The position numbers and the translations under genes are program-made. Of a stretch of DNA of 64,000 nucleotides, positions 16,823 to 25,567 are shown piece by piece. Numbering within the stretch: position 1 is the first letter of the stretch; every line of letters starts with the position of its first letter. This DNA is from Streptococcus mitis (GTDB lineage Bacteria > Bacillota > Bacilli > Lactobacillales > Streptococcaceae): NCBI RefSeq assembly GCF_009496155.1, contig NZ_WIJP01000003.1:1-64000 (forward strand). Direction: 5' to 3'. The notes below the pieces were generated by a model. It had not been told where the DNA came from and searched no databases. It saw only the letters and a program-made list of their open reading frames with translations.

Positions 16823-17728
16823 ATGTCAGTAAAAGAAAACATGCTTGAAATCTTAGAAGGGATTGATATCCGTTTCAAGGAACCCTTGCATAGCTATAGT
16901 TATACAAAAGTAGGTGGAGAGGCCGATTATTTGGTCTTTCCACGAAATCGTTTTGAGCTGGCTCGCGTTGTTAAATTTGCCAATCAAGAAAATATTCCTT
17001 GGATGGTTCTTGGAAATGCTAGCAACATCATTGTTCGTGATGGTGGGATTCGTGGATTTGTCATCTTGTGTGACAAGCTCAATAATGTTTCCGTTGATGG
17101 CTATACCATCGAAGCTGAAGCTGGTGCTAACTTAATTGAGACAACTCGCATTGCCCTTCGTCATAGTTTGACTGGCTTTGAGTTTGCTTGTGGCATTCCA
17201 GGGAGTGTTGGCGGTGCTGTCTTTATGAATGCGGGTGCCTATGGTGGCGAGATTGCCCACATCTTGCAGTCTTGTAAGGTCTTGACCAAGGATGGAGAAA
17301 TCGAGACCCTGTCTGTAAAAGATTTGGCTTTTGGTTACCGCCATTCAGCTATTCAAGAGTCTGGTGCAGTTGTCTTGTCAGCTAAATTTGCCCTAGCTCC
17401 AGGAAATCATCAGGTTATCAAGCAAGAAATGGATCGCTTGACGCATCTACGTGAACTTAAGCAACCTCTAGAGTACCCATCTTGTGGTTCGGTATTTAAG
17501 CGTCCTGTTGGTCATTTTGCAGGTCAATTAATTTCAGAAGCTGGCTTGAAAGGCTATCGTATCGGTGGCGTAGAAGTGTCAGAAAAGCACGCAGGATTTA
17601 TGATCAATGTCGCAGATGGAACGGCCAAAGACTACGAAGACTTGATTGAGTCTGTGATTGAAAAAGTCAAGGAACACTCTGGAGTCACTCTTGAGAGAGA
17701 AGTTCGAATTCTGGGTGAAAGCAAGTAG
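16823..17728 (+). CDS. murB: UDP-N-acetylenolpyruvoylglucosamine reductase MurB
   Basis: The second committed step of peptidoglycan precursor synthesis: NADPH-dependent reduction of UDP-GlcNAc-enolpyruvate in the cytoplasm. The 301-aa protein has the FAD-binding motifs [22 protein letters not shown] and [20 protein letters not shown]. The catalytic Ser region is [11 protein letters not shown]. The length fits the Gram-positive class without the extra C-terminal module. It heads a transcript that continues into potABCD after a 159-base leader-like gap. Confidence 0.95.
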   Translation: MSVKENMLEILEGIDIRFKEPLHSYSYTKVGGEADYLVFPRNRFELARVVKFANQENIPWMVLGNASNIIVRDGGIRGFVILCDKLNNVSVDGYTIEAEAGANLIETTRIALRHSLTGFEFACGIPGSVGGAVFMNAGAYGGEIAHILQSCKVLTKDGEIETLSVKDLAFGYRHSAIQESGAVVLSAKFALAPGNHQVIKQEMDRLTHLRELKQPLEYPSCGSVFKRPVGHFAGQLISEAGLKGYRIGGVEVSEKHAGFMINVADGTAKDYEDLIESVIEKVKEHSGVTLEREVRILGESK

Positions 17729-17880
17729 GAAGCGGTGTTTGGAAAGCTGCTGCTATGTCATGGAAAGGGGGTGAAAGCCTATCGTTGGTGCAGAAGTATG
17801 TAGGCAGTTCAATCTCCTACACGAGGTAGTGGCGGCCTGACAGAGCCCTAATCTGTTAATCTATGAAAAAGAAGGAATAA
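17729..17880 (+). ncRNA. Candidate structured RNA between murB and potA
   Basis: About 150 bases richer in G and C than other gaps here. Several mutually exclusive stems can be drawn by eye. GCCTAT (17777-17782) pairs with GTAGGC (17800-17805). The same GTAGG (17800-17804) can instead pair with CCTAC (17816-17820). CTAC (17817-17820) can pair with GTAG (17826-17829). ACAGA (17840-17844) pairs with TCTGT (17852-17856). No T-run terminator is present. This competition resembles a translational switch for potA, possibly polyamine-linked. I match it to no riboswitch class I know. It could also be a decayed mobile sequence. Confidence 0.4.
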
Positions 17881-17907
17881 ATGACAATTGAAAAAACCAA
17901 TTATTGA
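17881..17907 (+). CDS. Possible 8-codon leader ORF overlapping the potA start
   Basis: ATG at 17881 sits at 4-base spacing from AAGGA (17872-17876). It encodes MTIEKTNY and stops with TGA at 17905-17907, inside potA but in another frame. PotA itself needs the poorer TTG at 17888. The ribosome site therefore appears to serve the short ORF first. It could be a coupling or attenuation device, or the trace of a one-base change in the original potA start. Confidence 0.35.
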   Translation: MTIEKTNY

Positions 17908-19045
17908 ATTCAAAAACGTCTCTAAAGTTTTTGAAGACAGCAACACCAAGGTTCTCAAAGATATCAACTTTGAGTTGGAAGAAGGGAAGTTTTATACCCT
18001 GCTAGGCGCATCTGGTTCAGGAAAATCAACCATCCTAAACATTATTGCAGGTTTGCTGGATGCGACGACAGGAGATATTTTGCTGGACGGTGTCCGCATC
18101 AATGACATCCCAACCAACAAGCGAGACGTCCATACGGTCTTCCAATCCTATGCCTTGTTTCCACATATGAATGTGTTTGAAAATGTTGCTTTTCCACTTC
18201 GCTTGCGTAAAATTGACAAGAAAGAAATTGAGCAACGCGTAGCGGAAGTTCTCAAGATGGTTCAGTTGGAAGGGTATGAGAAGCGTTCCATCCGTAAACT
18301 TTCTGGAGGACAACGTCAGCGTGTGGCTATTGCCCGTGCCATCATCAACCAACCCCGTGTGGTTTTGTTGGACGAGCCTTTATCAGCGCTGGACTTAAAA
18401 TTAAGAACAGACATGCAGTATGAACTGCGTGAACTGCAACAACGATTGGGCATTACCTTTGTCTTTGTCACTCACGATCAGGAAGAAGCCCTTGCCATGA
18501 GTGACTGGATTTTTGTCATGAATGATGGCGAGATTGTCCAGTCTGGAACGCCTGTGGACATCTACGATGAGCCAATCAACCACTTTGTTGCCACTTTTAT
18601 CGGGGAGTCAAATATCTTGCCAGGAACCATGATTGAGGACTACTTGGTTGAGTTTAACGGCAAACGCTTTGAAGCGGTCGACGGTGGGATGAAGCCAAAT
18701 GAGCCAGTCGAAGTCGTCATTCGTCCAGAGGACTTGCGCATTACCCTTCCTGAAGAAGGCAAGCTCCAAGTTAAGGTGGATACCCAGCTCTTCCGTGGGG
18801 TGCACTATGAGATTATCGCCTATGATGAACTTGGAAATGAATGGATGATTCACTCAACTCGTAAGGCCATTGTGGGTGAGGAAATCGGTTTGGACTTTGA
18901 ACCAGAAGACATCCACATCATGCGTCTCAACGAAACTGAGGAAGAGTTTGACGCCCGTATCGAGGAGTACGTGGAAATCGAAGAGCAAGAAGCAGGTCTG
19001 ATCAATGCAATCGAGGAGGAAAGAGATGAAGAAAACAAGCTCTAA
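17888..19045 (+). CDS. potA: Spermidine/putrescine ABC transporter ATPase PotA
   Basis: A 385-aa ATPase of the polyamine importer. Walker A is GASGSGKST near residue 40, the signature is [14 protein letters not shown] near residue 140 and Walker B is [14 protein letters not shown]-terminal TOBE-type regulatory domain follows from about residue 270, then an acidic tail. The start is TTG 17888 ([12 protein letters not shown] follows), 11 bases from AAGGA, a weak arrangement. Its 3' end overlaps potB by 20 bases. It is co-transcribed with murB. Confidence 0.93.
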   Translation: MKKPIIEFKNVSKVFEDSNTKVLKDINFELEEGKFYTLLGASGSGKSTILNIIAGLLDATTGDILLDGVRINDIPTNKRDVHTVFQSYALFPHMNVFENVAFPLRLRKIDKKEIEQRVAEVLKMVQLEGYEKRSIRKLSGGQRQRVAIARAIINQPRVVLLDEPLSALDLKLRTDMQYELRELQQRLGITFVFVTHDQEEALAMSDWIFVMNDGEIVQSGTPVDIYDEPINHFVATFIGESNILPGTMIEDYLVEFNGKRFEAVDGGMKPNEPVEVVIRPEDLRITLPEEGKLQVKVDTQLFRGVHYEIIAYDELGNEWMIHSTRKAIVGEEIGLDFEPEDIHIMRLNETEEEFDARIEEYVEIEEQEAGLINAIEEERDEENKL

Positions 19046-19832
19046 ACTCTTTGTAGTGCCTTATACGCTCTGGATTGCCCTCTTTGTCCTGGCACCCTTG
19101 ATCTTGATTTTCGGACAATCCTTTTTCAACATTGAAGGCCAGTTTAGTTTAGAAAATTATAAATCTTACTTTGCGTCACAAAACTTGACCTATCTAAAAA
19201 TGAGTTTCAACTCAGTGCTTTATGCAGGGATTGTGACCTTTGTAACCCTGCTCATCAGCTATCCAACAGCCCTCTTTTTGACCCGTCTTAAGCACCGTCA
19301 ACTCTGGCTCATGCTGATTATTTTGCCAACTTGGATCAATTTGCTCCTTAAAGCCTATGCCTTTATTGGGATTTTTGGTCAGAATGGCTCAATTAACCAA
19401 TTTTTGGAATTTATCGGAATCGGTTCGCAACAGTTGCTCTTTACCGATTTCTCCTTTATCTTTGTCGCAAGCTACATCGAGCTACCCTTTATGATTTTGC
19501 CTATTTTCAATGTCTTGGATGATATGGACAACAATCTCATCAATGCCAGCTATGACCTAGGTGCGACCAAGTGGGAAACCTTCCGCCATGTTATCTTCCC
19601 TCTGTCTATGAACGGTGTGAGAAGTGGAGTTCAGTCGGTCTTTATTCCAAGTTTGAGTCTCTTCATGCTGACCCGTTTGATTGGTGGGAACCGTGTTATT
19701 ACGCTGGGAACGGCTATTGAACAGAATTTCCTAACCAATGACAACTACGGTATGGGGTCAACCATCGGCGTGATTCTCATCTTGACCATGTTCATCACCA
19801 TGTGGGTGACCAAGGAAAGGAGAGAACGATGA
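19026..19832 (+). CDS. potB: Spermidine/putrescine ABC transporter permease PotB
   Basis: A 268-aa permease with six predicted membrane segments. The coupling loop is [20 protein letters not shown] near residue 176. I chose ATG 19026, just downstream of GAGGAAAGAG, inside the end of potA. It overlaps potC by four bases (ATGA). Confidence 0.93.
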   Translation: MKKTSSKLFVVPYTLWIALFVLAPLILIFGQSFFNIEGQFSLENYKSYFASQNLTYLKMSFNSVLYAGIVTFVTLLISYPTALFLTRLKHRQLWLMLIILPTWINLLLKAYAFIGIFGQNGSINQFLEFIGIGSQQLLFTDFSFIFVASYIELPFMILPIFNVLDDMDNNLINASYDLGATKWETFRHVIFPLSMNGVRSGVQSVFIPSLSLFMLTRLIGGNRVITLGTAIEQNFLTNDNYGMGSTIGVILILTMFITMWVTKERRER

Positions 19833-20602
19833 AAAAATTTGCCAATCTATATCTGGGACTGGTCTTTCTTGTCCTCTACCTGCCAATCTTTTACTTGATT
19901 GGCTATGCCTTTAATGCAGGCAATGACATGAATAGCTTTACAGGCTTTAGCCTGAGCCATTTTAAAACTATGTTTGGCGATGGTCGCCTTATGTTAATTG
20001 TGACTCAGACCTTTTTCTTGGCCTTTCTGTCAGCCTTGATAGCGACCATTATCGGGACTTTTGGAGCTATCTATATCTATCAGTCTCGTAAGAAATATCA
20101 AGAAGCCTTTCTATCTCTCAATAATATCCTCATGGTTGCGCCTGATGTTATGATTGGTGCCAGCTTCTTGATTCTCTTTACCCAACTTAAGTTTTCACTT
20201 GGCTTTTTGACCGTTCTATCTAGTCACGTGGCCTTCTCCATTCCTATCGTGGTCTTGATGGTCTTGCCTCGTCTTAAGGAAATGAACGGTGACATGATTC
20301 ATGCGGCCTATGACCTTGGTGCCAGTCAATTTCAGATGTTTAAGGAAATCATGCTTCCTTACCTGACTCCGTCTATCATTGCAGGTTATTTCATGGCCTT
20401 CACTTATTCGCTAGATGACTTTGCCGTGACCTTCTTTGTAACGGGAAATGGCTTTTCAACCCTGTCAGTCGAGATTTACTCTCGTGCTCGTAAGGGGATT
20501 TCGCTAGAAATCAACGCTCTGTCTGCCCTCGTCTTTCTCTTTAGTATTATCCTAGTTGTTGGATATTACTTTATCTCACGTGAGAAGGAGGAGAAAGCAT
20601 GA
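19829..20602 (+). CDS. potC: Spermidine/putrescine ABC transporter permease PotC
   Basis: A 257-aa permease, partner of PotB. It has six predicted membrane segments and a coupling loop AAYDLGASQFQMFKEIMLPY near residue 161. The start is the ATG at 19829, which overlaps the potB stop. The upstream in-frame codons lie in potB. It overlaps potD by four bases. Confidence 0.93.
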   Translation: MKKFANLYLGLVFLVLYLPIFYLIGYAFNAGNDMNSFTGFSLSHFKTMFGDGRLMLIVTQTFFLAFLSALIATIIGTFGAIYIYQSRKKYQEAFLSLNNILMVAPDVMIGASFLILFTQLKFSLGFLTVLSSHVAFSIPIVVLMVLPRLKEMNGDMIHAAYDLGASQFQMFKEIMLPYLTPSIIAGYFMAFTYSLDDFAVTFFVTGNGFSTLSVEIYSRARKGISLEINALSALVFLFSIILVVGYYFISREKEEKA

Positions 20603-21669
20603 AAAAACTCTATTCATTTTTAGCAGGAATTGCAGTCATTATCCTCGTCTTATGGGGAATTGCGACGCATTTAGATAGTAAAATCAATAGCCGAGATAGT
20701 CAAAAACTGGTTATCTACAACTGGGGAGACTATATCGATCCTGAACTCTTGACTCAGTTCACAGAAGAAACAGGCATCCAAGTCCAGTACGAGACCTTTG
20801 ACTCCAACGAAGCCATGTATACCAAAATCAAGCAGGGTGGAACGACCTATGACATTGCTATCCCAAGTGAGTACATGATTAACAAGATGAAGGACGAAGA
20901 CCTCTTGGTACCGCTTGATTATTCAAAACTTGAAGGGCTTGAAAATATCGGACCAGAGTTTCTCAACCAGTCTTTTGACAAAGGAAATAAATTCTCCATT
21001 CCTTATTTTTGGGGGACTTTGGGAATTGTTTACAATGAAACCATGGTAGATGAAACACCTGAGCATTGGGATGATCTTTGGAAACCAGAGTATAAGAACT
21101 CAATCATGCTCTTTGATGGGGCGCGTGAGGTGCTGGGTCTGGGGCTCAATTCCCTTGGCTACAGCCTTAACTCCAAGGATACCCAGCAGTTAGAAGAGAC
21201 AGTATACAAACTCTACAAACTGACTCCAAATATCAAGGCTATCGTTGCAGACGAGATGAAGGGTTACATGATTCAGAATAATGCTGCGATCGGTGTGACC
21301 TTCTCTGGTGAAGCCAGCCAAATGCTAGAAAAAAATGAAAATCTACGCTATGTGGTTCCGACCGAGGCCAGCAACCTTTGGTTTGACAATATGGTCATTC
21401 CCAAAACAGTCAAAAACCAAGATGCCGCCTATGCCTTTATCAACTTTATGTTGAAACCCGAAAATGCCCTTAAAAATGCAGAGTATGTCGGCTATTCAAC
21501 ACCAAACCTACCAGCTAAGGAACTGCTCCCAGAGGAGAAAAAAGAAGACAAAGCCTTCTATCCTGATGCTGAAACCATGAAACACCTAGAAGTTTATGAG
21601 AAATTTGACCATAAATGGACAGGAAAATATAGCGATCTCTTCCTACAGTTTAAAATGTATCGGAAGTAG
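20599..21669 (+). CDS. potD: Spermidine/putrescine-binding protein PotD
   Basis: The extracellular polyamine receptor, 356 aa. The N-terminus has a hydrophobic segment (residues about 7-24) but no lipobox cysteine, so it is either cleaved by signal peptidase I or stays as a membrane anchor. The mature part starts with LVIYNWGDYIDPELL, typical of PotD. Later segments YDIAIPSEYMI and NLWFDNMVIPKT line the polyamine site. It is the last gene before a strong terminator. PotD is a known virulence-related antigen in pneumococcus. Confidence 0.94.
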   Translation: MKKLYSFLAGIAVIILVLWGIATHLDSKINSRDSQKLVIYNWGDYIDPELLTQFTEETGIQVQYETFDSNEAMYTKIKQGGTTYDIAIPSEYMINKMKDEDLLVPLDYSKLEGLENIGPEFLNQSFDKGNKFSIPYFWGTLGIVYNETMVDETPEHWDDLWKPEYKNSIMLFDGAREVLGLGLNSLGYSLNSKDTQQLEETVYKLYKLTPNIKAIVADEMKGYMIQNNAAIGVTFSGEASQMLEKNENLRYVVPTEASNLWFDNMVIPKTVKNQDAAYAFINFMLKPENALKNAEYVGYSTPNLPAKELLPEEKKEDKAFYPDAETMKHLEVYEKFDHKWTGKYSDLFLQFKMYRK

Positions 21670-21684
21670 CAGTTAGCAGTCACG

Positions 21685-21714
21685 AAACGAATCAGTCAAG
21701 CTGGTTCGTTTTTT
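21685..21714 (+). terminator. Terminator of the murB-pot operon
   Basis: AAACGAATCAG (21685-21695) pairs with CTGGTTCGTTT (21701-21711) around a 5-base loop, with one mismatch, followed by T residues. Confidence 0.85.
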
Positions 21715-21740
21715 AGAAAAAATAGAAATCATGGTATAAT
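21712..21740 (+). promoter_or_regulatory. Promoter of the restriction-modification operon
   Basis: TATAAT (21735-21740) with TG at 21732-21733 forms an extended -10. TTTAGA (21712-21717) is a weak -35 at 17 bp. The leader ORF starts 70 bases downstream. Confidence 0.7.
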
Positions 21741-21809
21741 AGTTTTAGGTTGAGAGTTATTAGAATTGTTTATAGCATCTCTGAAAATTTAATTCTAAAG
21801 GAGTTCAAA

Positions 21810-21935
21810 ATGAGCCAGACTACGCAAATGCATATATATATATATAACCTAATAAAAAAATGCAAAAAATATAGACTGAAACCTACTGAAAATCCAGTAG
21901 GCTTTTTGCGTTTCTTGGAGGTATCTAATGGCTAA
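21810..21935 (+). CDS. Leader ORF containing an (AT)n tract, upstream of the type I R-M genes
   Basis: A 41-codon ORF starting MSQTTQMHIYIYNL, with an excellent ribosome site (AAAGGAG, 21797-21803, 6-base spacing). Codons 8-12 lie on a 15-base alternating AT tract (21832-21846). Its last 18 codons run through a terminator-like hairpin (21882-21907), and its TAA (21933-21935) lies just inside the next gene. A 2-base change in the tract would stop translation at once in either other frame (TAA at 21845-21847 or 21850-21852), before the hairpin. The layout suggests a translated leader that controls readthrough. The peptide matches nothing I know. Confidence 0.5.
   Translation: MSQTTQMHIYIYNLIKKCKKYRLKPTENPVGFLRFLEVSNG
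21832..21846. repeat. Dinucleotide (AT)7.5 tract
   Basis: Fifteen bases of perfect AT alternation inside the leader ORF. The tract is long enough to slip, though short next to classic phase-variable repeats. Confidence 0.85.
21882..21907 (+). terminator. Terminator-like hairpin inside the leader ORF
   Basis: CCTACTG (21882-21888) and CAGTAGG (21895-21901) form a perfect 7-bp stem with a 6-base loop, followed by CTTTTTG. It lies between the promoter and the R-M genes, so it would need readthrough or antitermination. Confidence 0.7.
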
Positions 21936-22080
21936 AACTAGAATCTCACCAACAACTATTTCAAAAATGGTAAAAGGGGAAGCTGTTTCTCTAGTAGTTA
22001 TTGGAAAAATTTGTAGGGAACTAGACAGTGATATTGGAAATATCATTACGATTGAAAAATTTAATTTGGAGGATAATTAA
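21928..22080 (+). CDS. Short XRE-type HTH protein, apparently lacking the first two helices
   Basis: A 50-aa protein, too short for usual ORF cut-offs. GGAGG just upstream gives a strong ribosome site, and its TAA is followed directly by the hsdM ATG. ISPTTISKMVKG resembles the recognition helix of Cro/CI-type HTH proteins. VSLVVIGKICRELDSDIGNI resembles helices 4 and 5. The expected N-terminal 20 residues (helices 1 and 2) are absent, so DNA binding may be lost or altered. Small HTH genes of this type often precede type I R-M genes and control them. It may be a remnant. Confidence 0.7.
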   Translation: MAKTRISPTTISKMVKGEAVSLVVIGKICRELDSDIGNIITIEKFNLEDN

Positions 22081-24258
22081 ATGGATAGTTCATATAATGC
22101 ATTGGAGTACAATAAACTTGTTAGTTTCATCTGGTCTGTTGCAGATGATTGTTTGCGAGATGTATACGTTCGAGGAAAATACCGAGATGTTATTCTTCCC
22201 ATGACTGTTATTCGCCGCTTTGATACTATTATCGAAAAAGAAAAAGCGAATATTATGAAAGTTAAAGAGACAGCAGAGCAAGAAGGGTGGAATGTTGAAA
22301 AAGCATTGGCAACAGCCGTGAACTTGTCATTCTACAACACATCACAATTTCAGCTGAAAGATTTAAAACACGAAATAAACCGTCAAAATCTTAAGAAGAA
22401 TTTTGAAGAATATTTGAATGGGTTCTCAGAAAACGTAAAGGAAATCTTACAAAAGTTTGATTTCAATAATCAAGTAACTAAGATGACGGAAGCGGGTATC
22501 TTAGGTTCTGTAATTGAAAAATTTACATCATCAGAGTTAAATCTTAGCCCTTATGATGAGGTGAATTCACAAGGTAAAGTGATAAAAAAAGGGTTAGATA
22601 ACCATGCTATGGGAACACTTTTCGAAGAGTTAATTCGTAAGTTTAACGAGGAAAATAATGAGGAAGCAGGAGAACACTTCACTCCTCGTGATGTTATTGA
22701 ATTGATGGCTGATATCGCTGTTGTGCCGATTCTTGATAAGTTGAAGGATGGGACATATTCTATCTATGATGGGGCCTGTGGAACACTTGGAATGGCTACA
22801 GTAGCAGAGGAAAAACTTCAGACTTTTGCTCAAGAAACTGGTAAGTCTCTATCGATTCACATATATGGACAAGAGGTCAATCCAGAAACTTATGCTATCT
22901 CTAAAGCCGACTTACTGATTAAGGGTGGGGACACCAATGCAAATAAAGTTTTCTATGGCTCAACCCTATCTTACGACCAAACTTCGGGTGAGCATTTTGA
23001 CTTTATGCTATCAAATCCACCATATGGGAAGAACTGGAAAACAGATCTCACTATCTTGGGTGGAGGGACAGATGATAAAGCTAAAAAAAGTGTGATGGAT
23101 TCACGTTTTGTCAAATCTTACAAAGAACAAGAAGACTTCCGTATGCTTCCAGACGTCAGTGATGGACAGTTGCTATTCTTATTGAATAATATCGCTAAGA
23201 TGAAAGAGACAGCATTAGGATCTCGCATTCTCGAAGTACATAATGGTTCAGCCCTTTTTACAGGTGATGCAGGTAGTGGGGCGAGTAATGCCCGTCGCTA
23301 TATGATTGAAGAAGATCTTATCGAAGCTATTATTCAGTTACCAGAGAACATATTCTATAACACACCAATTACAACGCATATCTGGATTCTCAGCAATCGT
23401 AAAGAAGAAAAGCGTAAAGGAAAAATCCAACTAATCGATGCTAGCAGTATTAAGACTTCCTTACGGAAGAACCTTGGTAAGAAAAACTGTGAACTTTCAG
23501 AAGAGAATCGTCAGTTCATTCTTGATGAATACCTCAATTTTCAAGAAAGCGAGCATTCAAAAATATTCAATAACGAAGACTTTGGTTACTATAAGGTGAC
23601 AGTGGAACGCCCACTTAGACAAGCTATTCTTTGCAATCAAACTAATCTTCAACAATTAGAAACGACATTAACAGCAGTTGGTGCCTTAGAAGGCAATCTC
23701 GATAAAGCTAAATTATCCAATAGTGGACTTAAAGACACGAAAGGTGCTCTTTCAGAACTTAAAAAAACTGAGAACATCAAAGCCTACTTGGCTGTATTAC
23801 AATCTTTTGGGCAAGAGGAACTCTACCTTGACTTTTCAACATTTGTGAAGAAATTTAATAAGGCTCTTAAAGCCTATAATATCAAAGGTGCTAGCTTAAC
23901 AAAGGCAATTTCAACGGGTATGCTGGATAATATCATTGTTATAGATGAAAATGCAGAGTTGCAAACAGATAGTAAAGGTCATGTCATCATTGATACAAAT
24001 TTAACTGATACAGAAAACATACCGATGACTTATAAAGGGGGTATCGATGCCTTTATCGCACAAGAAGTGCTACCATATCATCCAGATGCTTTTGTCAATA
24101 CGGAAAAGACACAAATTGGTTATGAGATAAACTTCACCAAGTACTTCTACAAGCCAAAACAATTAGAAAGCGTCGAAACCATTGTTGCTCGAATCAAAGA
24201 GTTAGAAAAACAATCAGATGGCATGATGGCAAGCGTTTTGGAGGGGTTGTATGAATAG
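22081..24258 (+). CDS. hsdM: Type I restriction-modification system, modification subunit HsdM
   Basis: A 725-aa N6-adenine methyltransferase subunit that works with HsdS and HsdR. An HsdM N-terminal helical domain (about residues 10-160) precedes the methyltransferase fold. SAM motif I appears as IYDGACGTLGM near residue 228. The catalytic motif is SNPPYGKNW near residue 310. It is longer than classical HsdM (about 500-530 aa), with about 180 extra C-terminal residues; longer HsdM forms are known. It overlaps hsdS by eight bases. Its composition is more AT-rich than the flanking pot genes, as expected for an acquired cassette. Confidence 0.93.
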   Translation: MDSSYNALEYNKLVSFIWSVADDCLRDVYVRGKYRDVILPMTVIRRFDTIIEKEKANIMKVKETAEQEGWNVEKALATAVNLSFYNTSQFQLKDLKHEINRQNLKKNFEEYLNGFSENVKEILQKFDFNNQVTKMTEAGILGSVIEKFTSSELNLSPYDEVNSQGKVIKKGLDNHAMGTLFEELIRKFNEENNEEAGEHFTPRDVIELMADIAVVPILDKLKDGTYSIYDGACGTLGMATVAEEKLQTFAQETGKSLSIHIYGQEVNPETYAISKADLLIKGGDTNANKVFYGSTLSYDQTSGEHFDFMLSNPPYGKNWKTDLTILGGGTDDKAKKSVMDSRFVKSYKEQEDFRMLPDVSDGQLLFLLNNIAKMKETALGSRILEVHNGSALFTGDAGSGASNARRYMIEEDLIEAIIQLPENIFYNTPITTHIWILSNRKEEKRKGKIQLIDASSIKTSLRKNLGKKNCELSEENRQFILDEYLNFQESEHSKIFNNEDFGYYKVTVERPLRQAILCNQTNLQQLETTLTAVGALEGNLDKAKLSNSGLKDTKGALSELKKTENIKAYLAVLQSFGQEELYLDFSTFVKKFNKALKAYNIKGASLTKAISTGMLDNIIVIDENAELQTDSKGHVIIDTNLTDTENIPMTYKGGIDAFIAQEVLPYHPDAFVNTEKTQIGYEINFTKYFYKPKQLESVETIVARIKELEKQSDGMMASVLEGLYE

Positions 24259-25555
24259 GTACGAACGGTATAAGAAAGTTGACCTGCCCTGGCTGGAAGA
24301 AGTTCCTGAACATTGGGAAGTCAGTCCTATTTCCCATGTTTTTGAAGAGAGAAAAGAAAAAAATCAAAAAGGAGACATTCAGTTTATTTTGTCTGTTATA
24401 AAGAACAGAGGAGTTATACCTTATACAGAAAAAGGCAGTGTTGGTAATAAGGCTTCAGAAAATATTGAAAATTATAAGATTGTCTATCCTAATGATATGG
24501 TTCTTAATTCGATGAACATGATGATTGGATCATTAGGTAAGTCAAAATATAAAGGTGTATTAAGTCAGGTTTATTATGTTTTGTGCTTGATAAATGAAAG
24601 TGAGCATAATATAGACTATCTGAACTATTTATTTCAAGTTAAACCTTTCTATGAATCTTTTAGAGTGCTGGGAAAGGGAATTTTAGACCATAGGCTTCGA
24701 GTGCCAATGCAGATGTTAAAATATGAAAAAGTGATTCTTCCTCCCTTAATAGAACAGAAACAAATTGCTACCTATCTGGACTGGAAAATAAATGAGATTG
24801 ATCGATTGATTGCTGTGGAGAAGGAGAAGATAGAAAAACTTAATCGACTTTTTGAAAAGATAATCTCTTTTAACTCTTCAAATATGAAAGAAGAAAGTAT
24901 TAGGAAGTATGTAGATATAGTTAGAGGTAATTCAACCTTTACAAAAGATGATTTGTTATCTAAGGGCACATATGTAGCATTACAGTATGGGAAGGTGTAT
25001 AAAGTTGACACTATAGATAATAATTATAATTTTTACGTAAATGATGAATTTTGTAAATCGTCTCAAATAGTTGATAGAAACGATATTATTGCAGTTTATA
25101 CGTCCGAAACTATTGAAGATTTAGGGCATTTTGCATTCTATGATAGAGATGAAAAAGGTCTAATTGGTGGAGAGCAATTACTTATAAAACCTAAAGAAGG
25201 GATTGACCCCAAGTATTTGTTCTATTGCTTAAAAAAAGATGCCCTATTACTTAAAAAGGCATCAACTGGTATAAAAGTATATAGATTTAAAAGTAATGAT
25301 TTAAAATCTATTAAAATTCCGGTAGTATCATTAAATGAGCAAAAGAAAATTGTCGAGAGAATTGAAAAGAAGTTAAGCATAGTTAAAAGAAACATCAATA
25401 TCTGTAATTCAATTATTGGAGAATTGAATAGCTTCAAATACTCTCTCATTTCAGAAGTCGTGACCGGTAAGATAGATGTCCGTAACGTTGTTATTCCATC
25501 TTATGAAAAAGTAGACATTGATGTCTTAACAGATGAGGAAGAAATAAAAGAATAG
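24251..25555 (+). CDS. hsdS: Type I restriction-modification system, specificity subunit HsdS
   Basis: A 434-aa DNA-recognition subunit with two target recognition domains. TRD1 spans about residues 8-165 and opens with LPWLEEVPEHWEV. A central helical conserved region follows (PPLIEQKQIATYLDWKINEI, near residue 160). TRD2 spans about 215-355 and is followed by a second helical region (VVSLNEQKKIVERIEKKL). The two TRDs differ, so a bipartite target is predicted, but its sequence cannot be read from this. No recombinase or spare hsdS copy is nearby, so inversion-based switching is not evident. Confidence 0.92.
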   Translation: MNRYERYKKVDLPWLEEVPEHWEVSPISHVFEERKEKNQKGDIQFILSVIKNRGVIPYTEKGSVGNKASENIENYKIVYPNDMVLNSMNMMIGSLGKSKYKGVLSQVYYVLCLINESEHNIDYLNYLFQVKPFYESFRVLGKGILDHRLRVPMQMLKYEKVILPPLIEQKQIATYLDWKINEIDRLIAVEKEKIEKLNRLFEKIISFNSSNMKEESIRKYVDIVRGNSTFTKDDLLSKGTYVALQYGKVYKVDTIDNNYNFYVNDEFCKSSQIVDRNDIIAVYTSETIEDLGHFAFYDRDEKGLIGGEQLLIKPKEGIDPKYLFYCLKKDALLLKKASTGIKVYRFKSNDLKSIKIPVVSLNEQKKIVERIEKKLSIVKRNINICNSIIGELNSFKYSLISEVVTGKIDVRNVVIPSYEKVDIDVLTDEEEIKE

Positions 25556-25567
25556 GAGGTACTTTTT

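Noticed and set aside
24251..25555. Invertible hsdS phase-variation locus
   Set aside because: Only one hsdS is present, with no nearby recombinase gene or second TRD copy.
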